From positions 1 to 60,424 of the forward strand of contig VXMF01000026.1 in the NCBI GenBank assembly GCA_009841225.1: DNA of 60,424 bases, in the 5' to 3' direction. This stretch comes from Terriglobia bacterium. GTDB taxonomy: Bacteria > Acidobacteriota > Terriglobia > Bryobacterales > UBA6623. The translations under genes and the position numbers were made by a program. The notes under the pieces are model-generated. The model was not told the origin of the DNA. It saw only the letters and a program-made list of their open reading frames with translations, and searched no databases. Within the stretch, counting starts at the first letter, position 1. Every line of letters begins with the position of its first letter. Below, piece by piece: positions 43,616-51,711 of this stretch.

Positions 43616-44344
43616 TCAGGCGCGAAGGGCTCGCTCTTGCAGCTTGGCGTAGTACGGACGGCACTCCTCCAACAGCGGCCGGAGCTCGACTGGAAACGGT
43701 CCGGGTTTTGGCCTGTAGGGGCGGAATCCAGTGCTTTGGTGAGCGCTCTCGTACCATTCCGACGCCCATGCGCCATCGAATTCCTTCGGCCCGTCCGGCC
43801 AACCCAACATCGCCTCGTCGAACGGTATTTCGAGGTATGCGCAGAGCGCCGCCAGAGCGCCCGGCGGGTCGGTCAGCAGGTCGCGGGCATCCAGCACTGC
43901 GGGACGCTGGCCCCAATCCTCCAGCATTTCGATGAGTTCGCACTGCCGTGCGAAGCCCGCGTCACGCATGCGCGGCTGCCCGATGCGCAACAGCAGCGAA
44001 GCCAGGACCTGCTCCGGGTCTCGCGTCAGGAACACGTTGCGCGTGCTCCGCATGAAGTCTAGGTTCAGATCGACCAAGTGGTGAGCCATCTGCTTGAAGA
44101 ACACCACGGGGCTGGCCCACGGTCCGAGGATCGACTCGCGGGCCACGCGATCGCCATCGGAGTCTTGGGCGGCCAGGCAGGCGTCGCGCAGAGGATGCTG
44201 CGCACCGCTGACACGCAGGAAGTGAGCGTACAAGGGCTCGTCGACGACTGTGGTGTCGCCGCGCTGGGAAAACGAGTACATCAGGGCCGTGGACACGTTG
44301 CGCGGCCCCGACCATAGACAGATCCGATTCGTCGAGTCAGTCAT
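43616..44344 (-). CDS. Sulfotransferase-family protein
   Basis: A 242-residue protein. The start at 44344 is chosen because the P-loop-like 5'-phosphosulfate-binding motif WSGPRNVSTALMYSFSQRGDT follows 8 residues later. VVFFKQMAHHLVDL and NVFLTRDPEQVLASLL correspond to the 3'-phosphate-binding region of PAPS-dependent sulfotransferases. VLDARDLLTDPPGALAALCAYLEIPFDEAM completes the pattern. It would transfer sulfate from PAPS to an unknown acceptor, but such domains occur in proteins of unproven activity. The glycosyltransferase gene follows after 6 nt. Confidence 0.8.
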   Translation of the reverse strand: MTDSTNRICLWSGPRNVSTALMYSFSQRGDTTVVDEPLYAHFLRVSGAQHPLRDACLAAQDSDGDRVARESILGPWASPVVFFKQMAHHLVDLNLDFMRSTRNVFLTRDPEQVLASLLLRIGQPRMRDAGFARQCELIEMLEDWGQRPAVLDARDLLTDPPGALAALCAYLEIPFDEAMLGWPDGPKEFDGAWASEWYESAHQSTGFRPYRPKPGPFPVELRPLLEECRPYYAKLQERALRA

Positions 44345-44549
44345 GTGCGGGCACTCACTGCCGAAACCGACCGATCTCGTCGATGCCGGCCGTTGGCGCT
44401 GGCGGGCCGAACAACAGAGGGCGGAGCTTGCCGTCGGCTCGCAGTCCATTTTGGCACGGGCCTCGCCAGCCGGGCGCGCCCCGCGTGAAGCCGAGCCGGT
44501 CCGGCGCCTCCCGAGCAAACTTGCCGCAATGCTCTGCCATGATGGATTC

Positions 44550-46433
44550 ATGGCAGACACTGCCGGCCGCGGCGCTCAGGTGATTGAGCCCGGAACCGTG
44601 AACGCTCCGGAGTTCCCGCCCGGCCTGGAATGGCTCAACACGGAAGCGCCGCTGTCCATCAAGGGGCTGCGCGGCAAGATCGTACTGCTCGACTTCTGGA
44701 CCTATTGCTGCATCAATTGCATGCACGTGCTCGAGGACCTCAAGCGCCTCGAGAGAAAGTACCGCGACGAACTCGTCGTAATCGGCGTCCATTCCGCCAA
44801 GTTCGATGCCGAGAAACACACGGACAGGATTCGCGAGGCGATCCTCCGCTACAGCATCGATCATCCGGTGGTGAACGACGCTGAAATGCGGGTGTGGCAG
44901 GAGTACGCAGTGCGGGCGTGGCCCACGTTCATGCTGATCGATCCTCTCGGCAAGGTCTTCGGGACCCATTCCGGAGAACAGGTGTTCGACCTCTTCGACA
45001 AGGTTGTCTCGCAGATGGTCCAGCACTACGACGCTGGCGGGGAATTGCGCCGGGGTCCGCTGCAGAATGTCTCCGAGGCCAGCCGTGTTCCGGATTCGCT
45101 CCTGTCGTTTCCCGGCAAGGTCCTCGCCGATGAGAGCGGCGGCAGGCTATTCATCGCCGACTCGAACCACCATCGGATCGTGGTCGCCTCGCTGCAGGAC
45201 GGCACCGTACGGCAAGTCATCGGCGGCTGCGAGCCGGGATTCGCGGACGGCACGGCCGAGGCGGCGCGCTTCTGCCAGCCGCAAGGGATGGCCCTGAGTG
45301 CCGAAAGGCTGTACGTTGCCGATACCGGCAACCACGCTATCCGCGTCGTCGACTTGGACGGCCCCGCGGTGTCCACTCTCGTCGGGGACGGCCAGCAGGA
45401 CACCGAGTGGAACAGCCGACCCGGGCCTCTGGAGAATCGGCGGCTGAACTCGCCTTGGGACCTGCATCTCGCGCACGGCGTGTTGTTCGTCGCCATGGCC
45501 GGAAACCACCAGATCTTTGGCATTGACCTGGACGGAGGCTACATGGCGAGCCACGCGGGAAGCGGTCGCGAGGATCACGTGGACGGCCCCTTGATGGCGG
45601 CGGCGCTGGCGCAGCCTAGCGGCTTGACCTCAGACGGCGAGAGCCTGTTCGTCGCCGATAGCGAGGTCAGCTCGATCCGCGCCGTTTCGCTCGACCCGAG
45701 GGGAGGCCACGTGCGCACGGTCGTAGGGAAGGGGTTGTTCGATTTCGGCGACGTCGATGGCACGGGACAAGAAGTCCGCTTGCAGCACCCACTCGGAGTT
45801 GTGCATGCGGACGGCAAGCTGTTTGTCGCCGATACCTACAACAACAAGATCAAGTCCATCGAGCTGCCGATGCTCCGCGCGAAGGCGGTGGCTGGTAGCG
45901 GGGAGGCTGGCTGCAGCGACGGGGCTGCCAGCGAGGCGCGCTTCAACGAGCCAGGCGGCCTGAGCTTTGCGGCGGGCAGCCTGTACGTCGCCGACACGAA
46001 CAATCATGCCGTGCGCAAGGTTGATGTCCAGACTGGAGCTGTCTCACCATGGCCGCTGCGCGAGGCGGCCCGACTGGTGCCTCCGCGACGGGCCTTGAAG
46101 ACGCTCCCCGAACGTTCGGTCAGGGCTGGGATCGTAACCGTTCGAGTGAACGCTGAATTGCCCGCGGACCGCGTTATTGCCCATGAGGCATCGTCAGGGG
46201 TGACTGTTCGCGCCGGAGAGCGCGCGTTTCCCGCGGTCTTTCGGGACGGAATCGCGGAAACTTCCCTCGAGATCGGCCAGGACGAGATCCTCCACGTCGA
46301 GGCGATCATCTACTACTGTGGCGTGGGACGCACCGGAGCCTGCTATTGCCACAACTCGACGCAGGTCGTGCCGCTGCGCACCGATCAGGCCGGGCCGTCC
46401 GAAGTCGCGCTCGCATTCGCAGTCGGCGCCTGA
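44550..46433 (+). CDS. Thioredoxin-like domain fused to NHL repeats (NHLRC2-like)
   Basis: A protein of about 627 residues. The first 150 residues are a TlpA/thioredoxin-like domain with the redox motif in FWTYCCINCMHVLEDL and the cis-Pro region AVRAWPTFMLIDPLGKV. Residues about 175-510 form an NHL-type beta-propeller with recurring LFIADSNHHRIVV, LYVADTGNHAIRVVD, LFVADTYNNKIKSI and LYVADTNNHAVRKVD blades. A small C-terminal beta domain ends with CGVGRTGACYCHNS. The layout matches NHLRC2. No signal peptide is seen, so it is probably cytoplasmic. The start at 44550 lies 6 nt after CATGAT. Confidence 0.9.
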   Translation: MADTAGRGAQVIEPGTVNAPEFPPGLEWLNTEAPLSIKGLRGKIVLLDFWTYCCINCMHVLEDLKRLERKYRDELVVIGVHSAKFDAEKHTDRIREAILRYSIDHPVVNDAEMRVWQEYAVRAWPTFMLIDPLGKVFGTHSGEQVFDLFDKVVSQMVQHYDAGGELRRGPLQNVSEASRVPDSLLSFPGKVLADESGGRLFIADSNHHRIVVASLQDGTVRQVIGGCEPGFADGTAEAARFCQPQGMALSAERLYVADTGNHAIRVVDLDGPAVSTLVGDGQQDTEWNSRPGPLENRRLNSPWDLHLAHGVLFVAMAGNHQIFGIDLDGGYMASHAGSGREDHVDGPLMAAALAQPSGLTSDGESLFVADSEVSSIRAVSLDPRGGHVRTVVGKGLFDFGDVDGTGQEVRLQHPLGVVHADGKLFVADTYNNKIKSIELPMLRAKAVAGSGEAGCSDGAASEARFNEPGGLSFAAGSLYVADTNNHAVRKVDVQTGAVSPWPLREAARLVPPRRALKTLPERSVRAGIVTVRVNAELPADRVIAHEASSGVTVRAGERAFPAVFRDGIAETSLEIGQDEILHVEAIIYYCGVGRTGACYCHNSTQVVPLRTDQAGPSEVALAFAVGA

Positions 46434-46474
46434 CTGCGGATCGCCTCGCCGGCTGGCCTCGGCCGGATCCGCGA

Positions 46475-46657
46475 TCACGCGTCCTCGACCCGGAAGGTGC
46501 CGACCGGCTGCTCCTCGGCCAAGTCGCTGTCCCACGCCTCGCGACACTCAGCGAGCAACTGATCCAAGACTTGTGCGACCTGCGTTGCCTCGTCCGCCGG
46601 GGCCGGCTCGCCATCGGTGCCACCCTTCTTGGGTGAACTTGGAACAGGGTCGCTCAT
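46475..46657 (-). CDS. Possible 60-aa acidic protein
   Basis: A short open frame, MSDPVPSSPKKGGTDGEPAP then a predicted helix (EATQVAQVLDQLLAECREAWDSDL). On the minus strand a CATAAT -10-like sequence lies about 30 nt upstream, opposite the ligase promoter. It fits the 314-nt gap between two plus-strand genes. Without homologues the call is weak; it could be noise. Confidence 0.35.
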   Translation of the reverse strand: MSDPVPSSPKKGGTDGEPAPADEATQVAQVLDQLLAECREAWDSDLAEEQPVGTFRVEDA

Positions 46658-46719
46658 CAGGGCTGCGGGACTCGTCCCGGTGGGTCCATTATGCCCCGGC
46701 TCGGCTCTCGGTGGCGTGC

Positions 46720-46725
46720 TAATAT
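46720..46725 (+). promoter_or_regulatory. -10 element TAATAT for the acyl-CoA ligase gene
   Basis: TAATAT preceded by TGC, 22 nt before the ATG at 46748; GAACGAGGA lies between and may act as ribosome-binding site. The -35 is not recognisable. Confidence 0.4.
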
Positions 46726-46747
46726 CGTCCGAACGAGGACCGACGGT

Positions 46748-48511
46748 ATGGCTGAAACCATCGCAAGGCTATTTCAAGACGTAATCGCATTTGGCAAGGC
46801 GGACGCGATTCTCACCAAGGATTCGGGCACCTACGAGCCCGTTTCGTCGGCTGAGTTGGAGCGACGTTGCATCCAACTGCATTCTGCCTTGGCCGAGGCG
46901 GGTCTGCGGAAGGGCGACAAGTGCGCCCTGATTTCCGAAAACCGCTGGGAGTGGGCTGTCGCCGATTTCGCGATGATGACGGCGGGCATCATCAGCGTTC
47001 CGATCTATCCGACGCTGCTGGCCGACCAGGTGCGCTACCTGCTCGAACACTCCGAGTCTAGGGCGATCTTCTGCTCGACCGAGGACCAGCTGGAAAAGAT
47101 TCTCTCCATTCGCGACCAATTGCCGAACCTCGCTCTTGTGATCGGCTTTGACAGGACCGATCAAGAGGGGGTGTCGAACTTAGCCGACCTCATCGGCGAG
47201 GCCAGCCCCGACGCTGCGGCACGCCAGCGCTTCGAAGCAGCGTTGGAGGCGGTCGGTCCCGGCGATCTGGCGAGCATCATCTACACCTCGGGCACGACGG
47301 GCGTGCCCAAGGGCGTGATGCTGTCGCATTCCAACATCTGCACAAACATTCGTGACTCCAAGATCGACACAGAAGCAGACGATGTGGCCCTGTCGTTCCT
47401 GCCGCTGTGCCATATCGCCGAGCGCCTGGCGGACTATGTCTACTTTTCCGGCGGCGTCACGGTGGCGTACGCGGAGTCGATGGACACTGTGGCCGCCAAT
47501 ATGGGCGAGGTCAAACCCACCATGGCGGTTGGCGTTCCAAGATTCTTCGAAAAGGTCCATGACCGTGTGATGGCGGCCATGGCCTCTGCCCCAGCGATCC
47601 GACGCAACCTGTTTCACTGGGCGGTTGGCGTGGGCAAGGCCGCGACGCCGTACCGCTTGCAGGGCAAGCCGCTGCCGGGCTTGCTTGGCATCAAGCACAG
47701 CGTGGCCGACAAGCTCGTCTTCACCAAGCTCCGTGGCCGGTTGGGCGGCAGGATCCGCTTCTTTGTTTCTGGGGCCGCCCCGTTGGCGCAACACTTGGCC
47801 GAGTTCTTCTATGCGCTGGGACTGCCGATCCGCGAGGCCTATGGCCTGACCGAAACGTCCCCCGTGGTCTCCATCAACCCAATCGACGCACTCAGATTTG
47901 GCACGGTGGGTACGATCATTCCCAACGTTGAGGTGCGCATTGCCGAGGACGGCGAAATCCTGGTGCGCGGTCCGAACATCATGCAGGGCTACTTCAAGAT
48001 GGAGGAGCAGACTGCGGAGGTCATGGACGGTGACTGGTTCCACACCGGGGACATCGGCCATCTGGACGAGGATGGCTACCTGTCCATTACCGATCGCAAG
48101 AAGGATCTGTTCAAGACGTCCGGAGGCAAGTACATCGCGCCATCGCCGATCGAGGGCCGCCTAAAAAGCAGCCCCCTGATCGAGCTCGCGGTGGTCGTGG
48201 CAGAGCGGCGTAACTTCCCCAGCGCCTTGGTGGTGCCGGCGTTCGAGGCCCTGCGGGCTTGGGCCGAGGCCAACGGCATCAAGGCTGCCAACAACGAGGA
48301 ACTGTGCGCGAACGCGGCTGTGCACGACCACGTGATGTCTGAGGTGGCATCGCTGTGCAGCGACATGGCTGGCTACGAGCAGATCAAGAAGATCGCGCTG
48401 ATTCCGAATGATTTCACCATCGGAGGCGGGGAGCTTACGCCGACCATGAAGGTGCGGCGGGGCGAAGTCTACGCCAAGTACGCCGGCCAGATCGACGCGA
48501 TCTACTCGTAA
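46748..48511 (+). CDS. Long-chain fatty-acid-CoA ligase (AMP-binding)
   Basis: A 587-residue adenylate-forming enzyme that activates fatty acids to acyl-CoA at the membrane. P-loop-like ATP site IIYTSGTTGVPKGVMLSHSN; FVSGAAPLAQHLAEFFYALGLPIREAYGLTETSPVVS is the A4-A5 region; DGDWFHTGDIGHLDEDGYLSITDRKKDLFKTSGGKYIAPSPIEG contains the hinge and linker residues. The C-terminal Lys is in GGELTPTMKVRR. Length and the absence of a second adenylation domain fit FadD/ACSBG-type ligases. The ATG at 46748 agrees with the homology start. Confidence 0.93.
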   Translation: MAETIARLFQDVIAFGKADAILTKDSGTYEPVSSAELERRCIQLHSALAEAGLRKGDKCALISENRWEWAVADFAMMTAGIISVPIYPTLLADQVRYLLEHSESRAIFCSTEDQLEKILSIRDQLPNLALVIGFDRTDQEGVSNLADLIGEASPDAAARQRFEAALEAVGPGDLASIIYTSGTTGVPKGVMLSHSNICTNIRDSKIDTEADDVALSFLPLCHIAERLADYVYFSGGVTVAYAESMDTVAANMGEVKPTMAVGVPRFFEKVHDRVMAAMASAPAIRRNLFHWAVGVGKAATPYRLQGKPLPGLLGIKHSVADKLVFTKLRGRLGGRIRFFVSGAAPLAQHLAEFFYALGLPIREAYGLTETSPVVSINPIDALRFGTVGTIIPNVEVRIAEDGEILVRGPNIMQGYFKMEEQTAEVMDGDWFHTGDIGHLDEDGYLSITDRKKDLFKTSGGKYIAPSPIEGRLKSSPLIELAVVVAERRNFPSALVVPAFEALRAWAEANGIKAANNEELCANAAVHDHVMSEVASLCSDMAGYEQIKKIALIPNDFTIGGGELTPTMKVRRGEVYAKYAGQIDAIYS

Positions 48512-48543
48512 CGCCTGGCTGGCGGGCCCTGTCTAACTCAGCA

Positions 48544-49845
48544 ATGGGCAGGATGCATCTCAGTTCCGGCAACGCTCGCCTCGGCGGGCTGGCCGCGCTG
48601 TGCGTCTTGGCTGCTGCCGGTCTGGCAGGCCAGACCGCGTTTCCGCTGCGTGCCGTCGAGTTCGAGGGCAACGCCAACTTCCCCAGCGACGACTTGGTTG
48701 CGGTCACCGGCCTGGAGGCCGGGCAGCCGGTGCGCAAGCCCGATTTCGACCGAGCGCTGCGCAAGCTGAACGAGACCGGGCTGTTCGAGTCGCTGCGCTA
48801 TCGCTACGAACCGCTCGATGGGGGGTACCGACTCACCATTACGGTGCAGGAGCTCGCGGAACTGTACGGGGTCCGCTTCCAGGGCTTCGATGCAGACGTG
48901 GGGGACCCCGCGAAGCTGCTGCGAGAGAGGTTGCCGCTGTACGTTGGCTTGGTGCCCGCTGGCGGGCCCACGGTGCGGATGATGGTCAACGCGCTGCAGG
49001 GTTGGTGGGAAGAGCAGGGCGGCGAAGCGGAGATTGTGGCCGACCTCGTCCCGACCACGGGCGGCGGGTTCGAGATGCTGGTCGGTCCGGAGCGCGAGAC
49101 GAGCAACATCGCCTTCACCACGTTTCGCAACACCGGCGACGTGGATCCGCTGGAGTTGCAGCGGACCTTCAACCAGGCGGCGATCGGCGAGCCGTACTCC
49201 GAGCCCAGGCTGCTCGAACTGCTCCATCACAACGCTCGCCCGCTGTATACCGAGCGCGGTTACATGAACGTAGAGTTCTGCCCGTGCGACGTCAGTCCCG
49301 ACCCCGACACGGCCGGCCTGTTGGTCGCGGTCGAGGTGCAACAGGGAGAGGTCTACCTATTCGGTGACTTGGCTTGGCCCGAGCCCATGCCGATCGATCC
49401 AGACAGCTTCGCAAGGGTGAACCAGATCGCTTCCGGCCAGGTCGCCAACATCCGGGCGGCCTACGACACGATGGCGGCCATCGGAGAGGGCATGAAGCGC
49501 CAGGGTTACATGAAGGCCCACGCGCGCTTTGACGAGCGGATCGATCATGACGAGCGCTTGGTTCATCTGGACATCGAAATCAGCCCCGGCCAGCAGTATC
49601 TGTTCTCGCGGCTGGTCGTGAAGGGGCTCGACATTCTCTCCGAGCCAGCTGTGCGCAAGCGCTGGGGCATGCAGCAGGGCCAGCCGTTCGACGTGCGCTA
49701 TCCCGCCTACTTCTTGGACCGCGTCAAGGCTGACGCGATGTTCGAGGGTCTCAGGCGGACCTCTTGGAGCGTCGATATCGACGAGGTTTCAGGACGGGTC
49801 GATGTGATCCTGGTTTTCTCCGGAGTCGCCGAGGAGAAACGCTAG
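48544..49845 (+). CDS. POTRA-repeat protein lacking a beta-barrel
   Basis: A 433-residue secreted protein. A signal peptide (LGGLAALCVLAAAGLAGQ) leads to a POTRA domain that looks clear: FPLRAVEFEGNANFPSDDLVAVTGLEAGQPVRKPDFDRALRKLNETGLFESLRYRYE. At least two more POTRA-like repeats follow (SNIAFTTFRNTGDVDPLELQRTF; YLFSRLVVKGLDILSEPAVRKRWGMQQGQPFDVRYP). The chain ends soon after VDVILVFSGVAEEKR, without the 16-strand barrel of BamA/TamA. It may be a periplasmic partner of an Omp85 machine, or the N-terminal part of a split gene. The next gene is convergent, so no barrel gene follows. Confidence 0.82.
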   Translation: MGRMHLSSGNARLGGLAALCVLAAAGLAGQTAFPLRAVEFEGNANFPSDDLVAVTGLEAGQPVRKPDFDRALRKLNETGLFESLRYRYEPLDGGYRLTITVQELAELYGVRFQGFDADVGDPAKLLRERLPLYVGLVPAGGPTVRMMVNALQGWWEEQGGEAEIVADLVPTTGGGFEMLVGPERETSNIAFTTFRNTGDVDPLELQRTFNQAAIGEPYSEPRLLELLHHNARPLYTERGYMNVEFCPCDVSPDPDTAGLLVAVEVQQGEVYLFGDLAWPEPMPIDPDSFARVNQIASGQVANIRAAYDTMAAIGEGMKRQGYMKAHARFDERIDHDERLVHLDIEISPGQQYLFSRLVVKGLDILSEPAVRKRWGMQQGQPFDVRYPAYFLDRVKADAMFEGLRRTSWSVDIDEVSGRVDVILVFSGVAEEKR

Positions 49846-49862
49846 CGGCCGCGCCGCAGCAC

Positions 49863-50816
49863 TCACGGGCGGGCCTTGTACATGCCGTGCCGGTAAACCA
49901 CCGCCCGGCTCGGAATCGCCGGATCGTAAAGCACCGTGACGGACTGGCCGTTGCGCAACTCGGGATTGCGCTCCCTGGCCCTGAGCGTCTGCCGCTTGCC
50001 GCTCGCGTCGTAATTCACCAAGAACGACCGGACGCCGCCTCTGCGGCGAACGTCTGCGGTGAACCCGGACACCGCCTCGCCTGACACCGCCAGCCTGCGG
50101 TGCAGCCTACGCTGGGCTTCGGCGAATCCGGCAGCGAGCAGGAGTACGGCGCCGATGAAGACGACCATGGCCGTAGTGACCGGCGAGGTGAGTTCCGGCA
50201 GGTAGTGCTGCTCCGGATTCAAGGGCATGTACACGACCTCTGTGATGTCGCCCTCGCTGACGCGGGCGTACACCCGCGGCGGGACGCTCTGGTTCACGCG
50301 CATCGGCGCTCCGGCGTCCGCGGCAAAGGTGTAGCCGAGAAAGTACATCGTTCGGCCGTTCTCGAGCTTGCGGGTGTCTAGTGAGTGGACCCTGGCTGAC
50401 GCTGTGGCGCCCTCTTGGTCGAGCAGCTTCTTCGAAGGCGGTGCGGGCAGGTACCCGAAATGTTGGTGCGAGAGCAGGCCGAACACCGCCAGGACCACCA
50501 CCCAAACGCCGAACACCAGCTTGCCTCGAGTCGTCAGTGCCACGTCGCGAGGGCCGGGAGCCCGCAGTTCCGGCTCGATATCGGAAGCGTCGGCACTCGC
50601 GCTGGCGGCCGCTCCGTGCCGGGGAGCTGGCCGGGCCCCCTGATCGGCAGCTGCCAGGCCTCGGCGCAGTGCGAGCGAGCCGGCCGCGATCAAGCCCACT
50701 CCCAGCCACAGCATTTCGCCGCCCTCGGGCAGGGACATTACGATGGCAAAGCCGCCCGAGATTGCCAGCGACGCCCCTAGGGCGAGCCAGATTTTGCTTG
50801 CCTGACCGGATTGCAT
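49863..50816 (-). CDS. DUF3592-like membrane protein
   Basis: A 317-residue protein with two N-terminal membrane segments (IWLALGASLAISGGFAIVMSL; MLWLGVGLIAAGSLAL), a third near residue 105 (LVFGVWVVVLAVFGLLS) and a fourth near 225 (TTAMVVFIGAVLLLAAGF). Between these are beta-rich soluble regions of the DUF3592 type (ATASARVHSLDTRKLENGRTMYFLGYTFAADAG and FLVNYDASGKRQTLRARERNPELRNGQSVTVLYDPAIPSRAVVY). Function unknown. It converges with the POTRA gene and is divergent from the esterase gene. Confidence 0.78.
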   Translation of the reverse strand: MQSGQASKIWLALGASLAISGGFAIVMSLPEGGEMLWLGVGLIAAGSLALRRGLAAADQGARPAPRHGAAASASADASDIEPELRAPGPRDVALTTRGKLVFGVWVVVLAVFGLLSHQHFGYLPAPPSKKLLDQEGATASARVHSLDTRKLENGRTMYFLGYTFAADAGAPMRVNQSVPPRVYARVSEGDITEVVYMPLNPEQHYLPELTSPVTTAMVVFIGAVLLLAAGFAEAQRRLHRRLAVSGEAVSGFTADVRRRGGVRSFLVNYDASGKRQTLRARERNPELRNGQSVTVLYDPAIPSRAVVYRHGMYKARP

Positions 50817-51000
50817 GGCAGCACCTCAGTCTATGACAGCAGAAGTTTCGGCTGAACAGCGGTGCCTTCCTCAAGCCGCAAGGTCGGTTTTAGAGCGGGA
50901 GCGAGGCGCACCGTTGCCCCGCCCCGGCGGGGCGCCGTTTCAATGGCGTACTCTAGATTGGGCGCGAGCCTCGCAAGCTTGGCAGCGCAGCAACAGAGCC

Positions 51001-51711
51001 ATGAAACTCAGAACCCTAAACTTCGCTGTTGCCTGGGCCGTGCTTGCCTTTGCGTTACCGGCCTCTGGCACGGCACAAATAGGTGAGAACCGCACTCTCC
51101 AGGCGACCGCAACCCAGCAGGCGAATGCCGACCGCTGGGAGGCCACGATCCGATCGTTCGAAGAGAGCGACCGCAAGAATCCTCCTCCAGAGGGTGGCAT
51201 CGTCTTTCTCGGAAGCTCGAGCTTTCGCCGCTGGGACCTGGATAAGTCGTTTCCCGGTCGCGGTCTGATCAACCGTGGCTTCGGCGGCTCGCAGATGGCC
51301 GATGCCATACGCTACTTGGACCGCATCGTGCTGCCGCTCAAGCCGCGGACGATATTCCTGTATGAGGGCGATAACGACACTGGCAGTGGCAAGACCCCCG
51401 CGACGGTCGAGCGGGAGTTCCGCCAGCTGGTGGGGATCGTCCGCGAGGCCCTGCCGAAGACCAAGATCGTGTTCGTCAGTATCAAGCCCAGCATCCGGCG
51501 ATGGCACCTGATCGACGTGGCCCGCGCCGCCAACGCCCGTGTTCGCGCGGTCTGCGAAGCGGATGACCTGCTCGAGTACGTCGATGCAGCCAACCCGCTG
51601 CTAGGAGACAGCGGCGAACCTCGCGCCGACCTCTTTGTCGAGGACGAGCTCCACCTCAACGACGCCGGCTACGCCATCTGGGCGGAACTGATCGCACCGC
51701 ACTTGGATTGA
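51001..51711 (+). CDS. Secreted GDSL/SGNH hydrolase
   Basis: A 236-residue esterase or carbohydrate deacetylase. A signal peptide (LNFAVAWAVLAFALPASGTAQ) precedes block I with the nucleophile Ser in IVFLGSSSFRRWDL. Block II Gly is in INRGFGGSQMADAI, block III Asn in LYEGDNDTGSG and block V Asp-His in DLFVEDELHLNDAGYAIW. All four blocks of the SGNH fold are present. TACTCTAG near 50945 may be the promoter; the leader contains a short GC-rich hairpin. The priA gene starts in its stop codon region. Confidence 0.9.
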   Translation: MKLRTLNFAVAWAVLAFALPASGTAQIGENRTLQATATQQANADRWEATIRSFEESDRKNPPPEGGIVFLGSSSFRRWDLDKSFPGRGLINRGFGGSQMADAIRYLDRIVLPLKPRTIFLYEGDNDTGSGKTPATVEREFRQLVGIVREALPKTKIVFVSIKPSIRRWHLIDVARAANARVRAVCEADDLLEYVDAANPLLGDSGEPRADLFVEDELHLNDAGYAIWAELIAPHLD

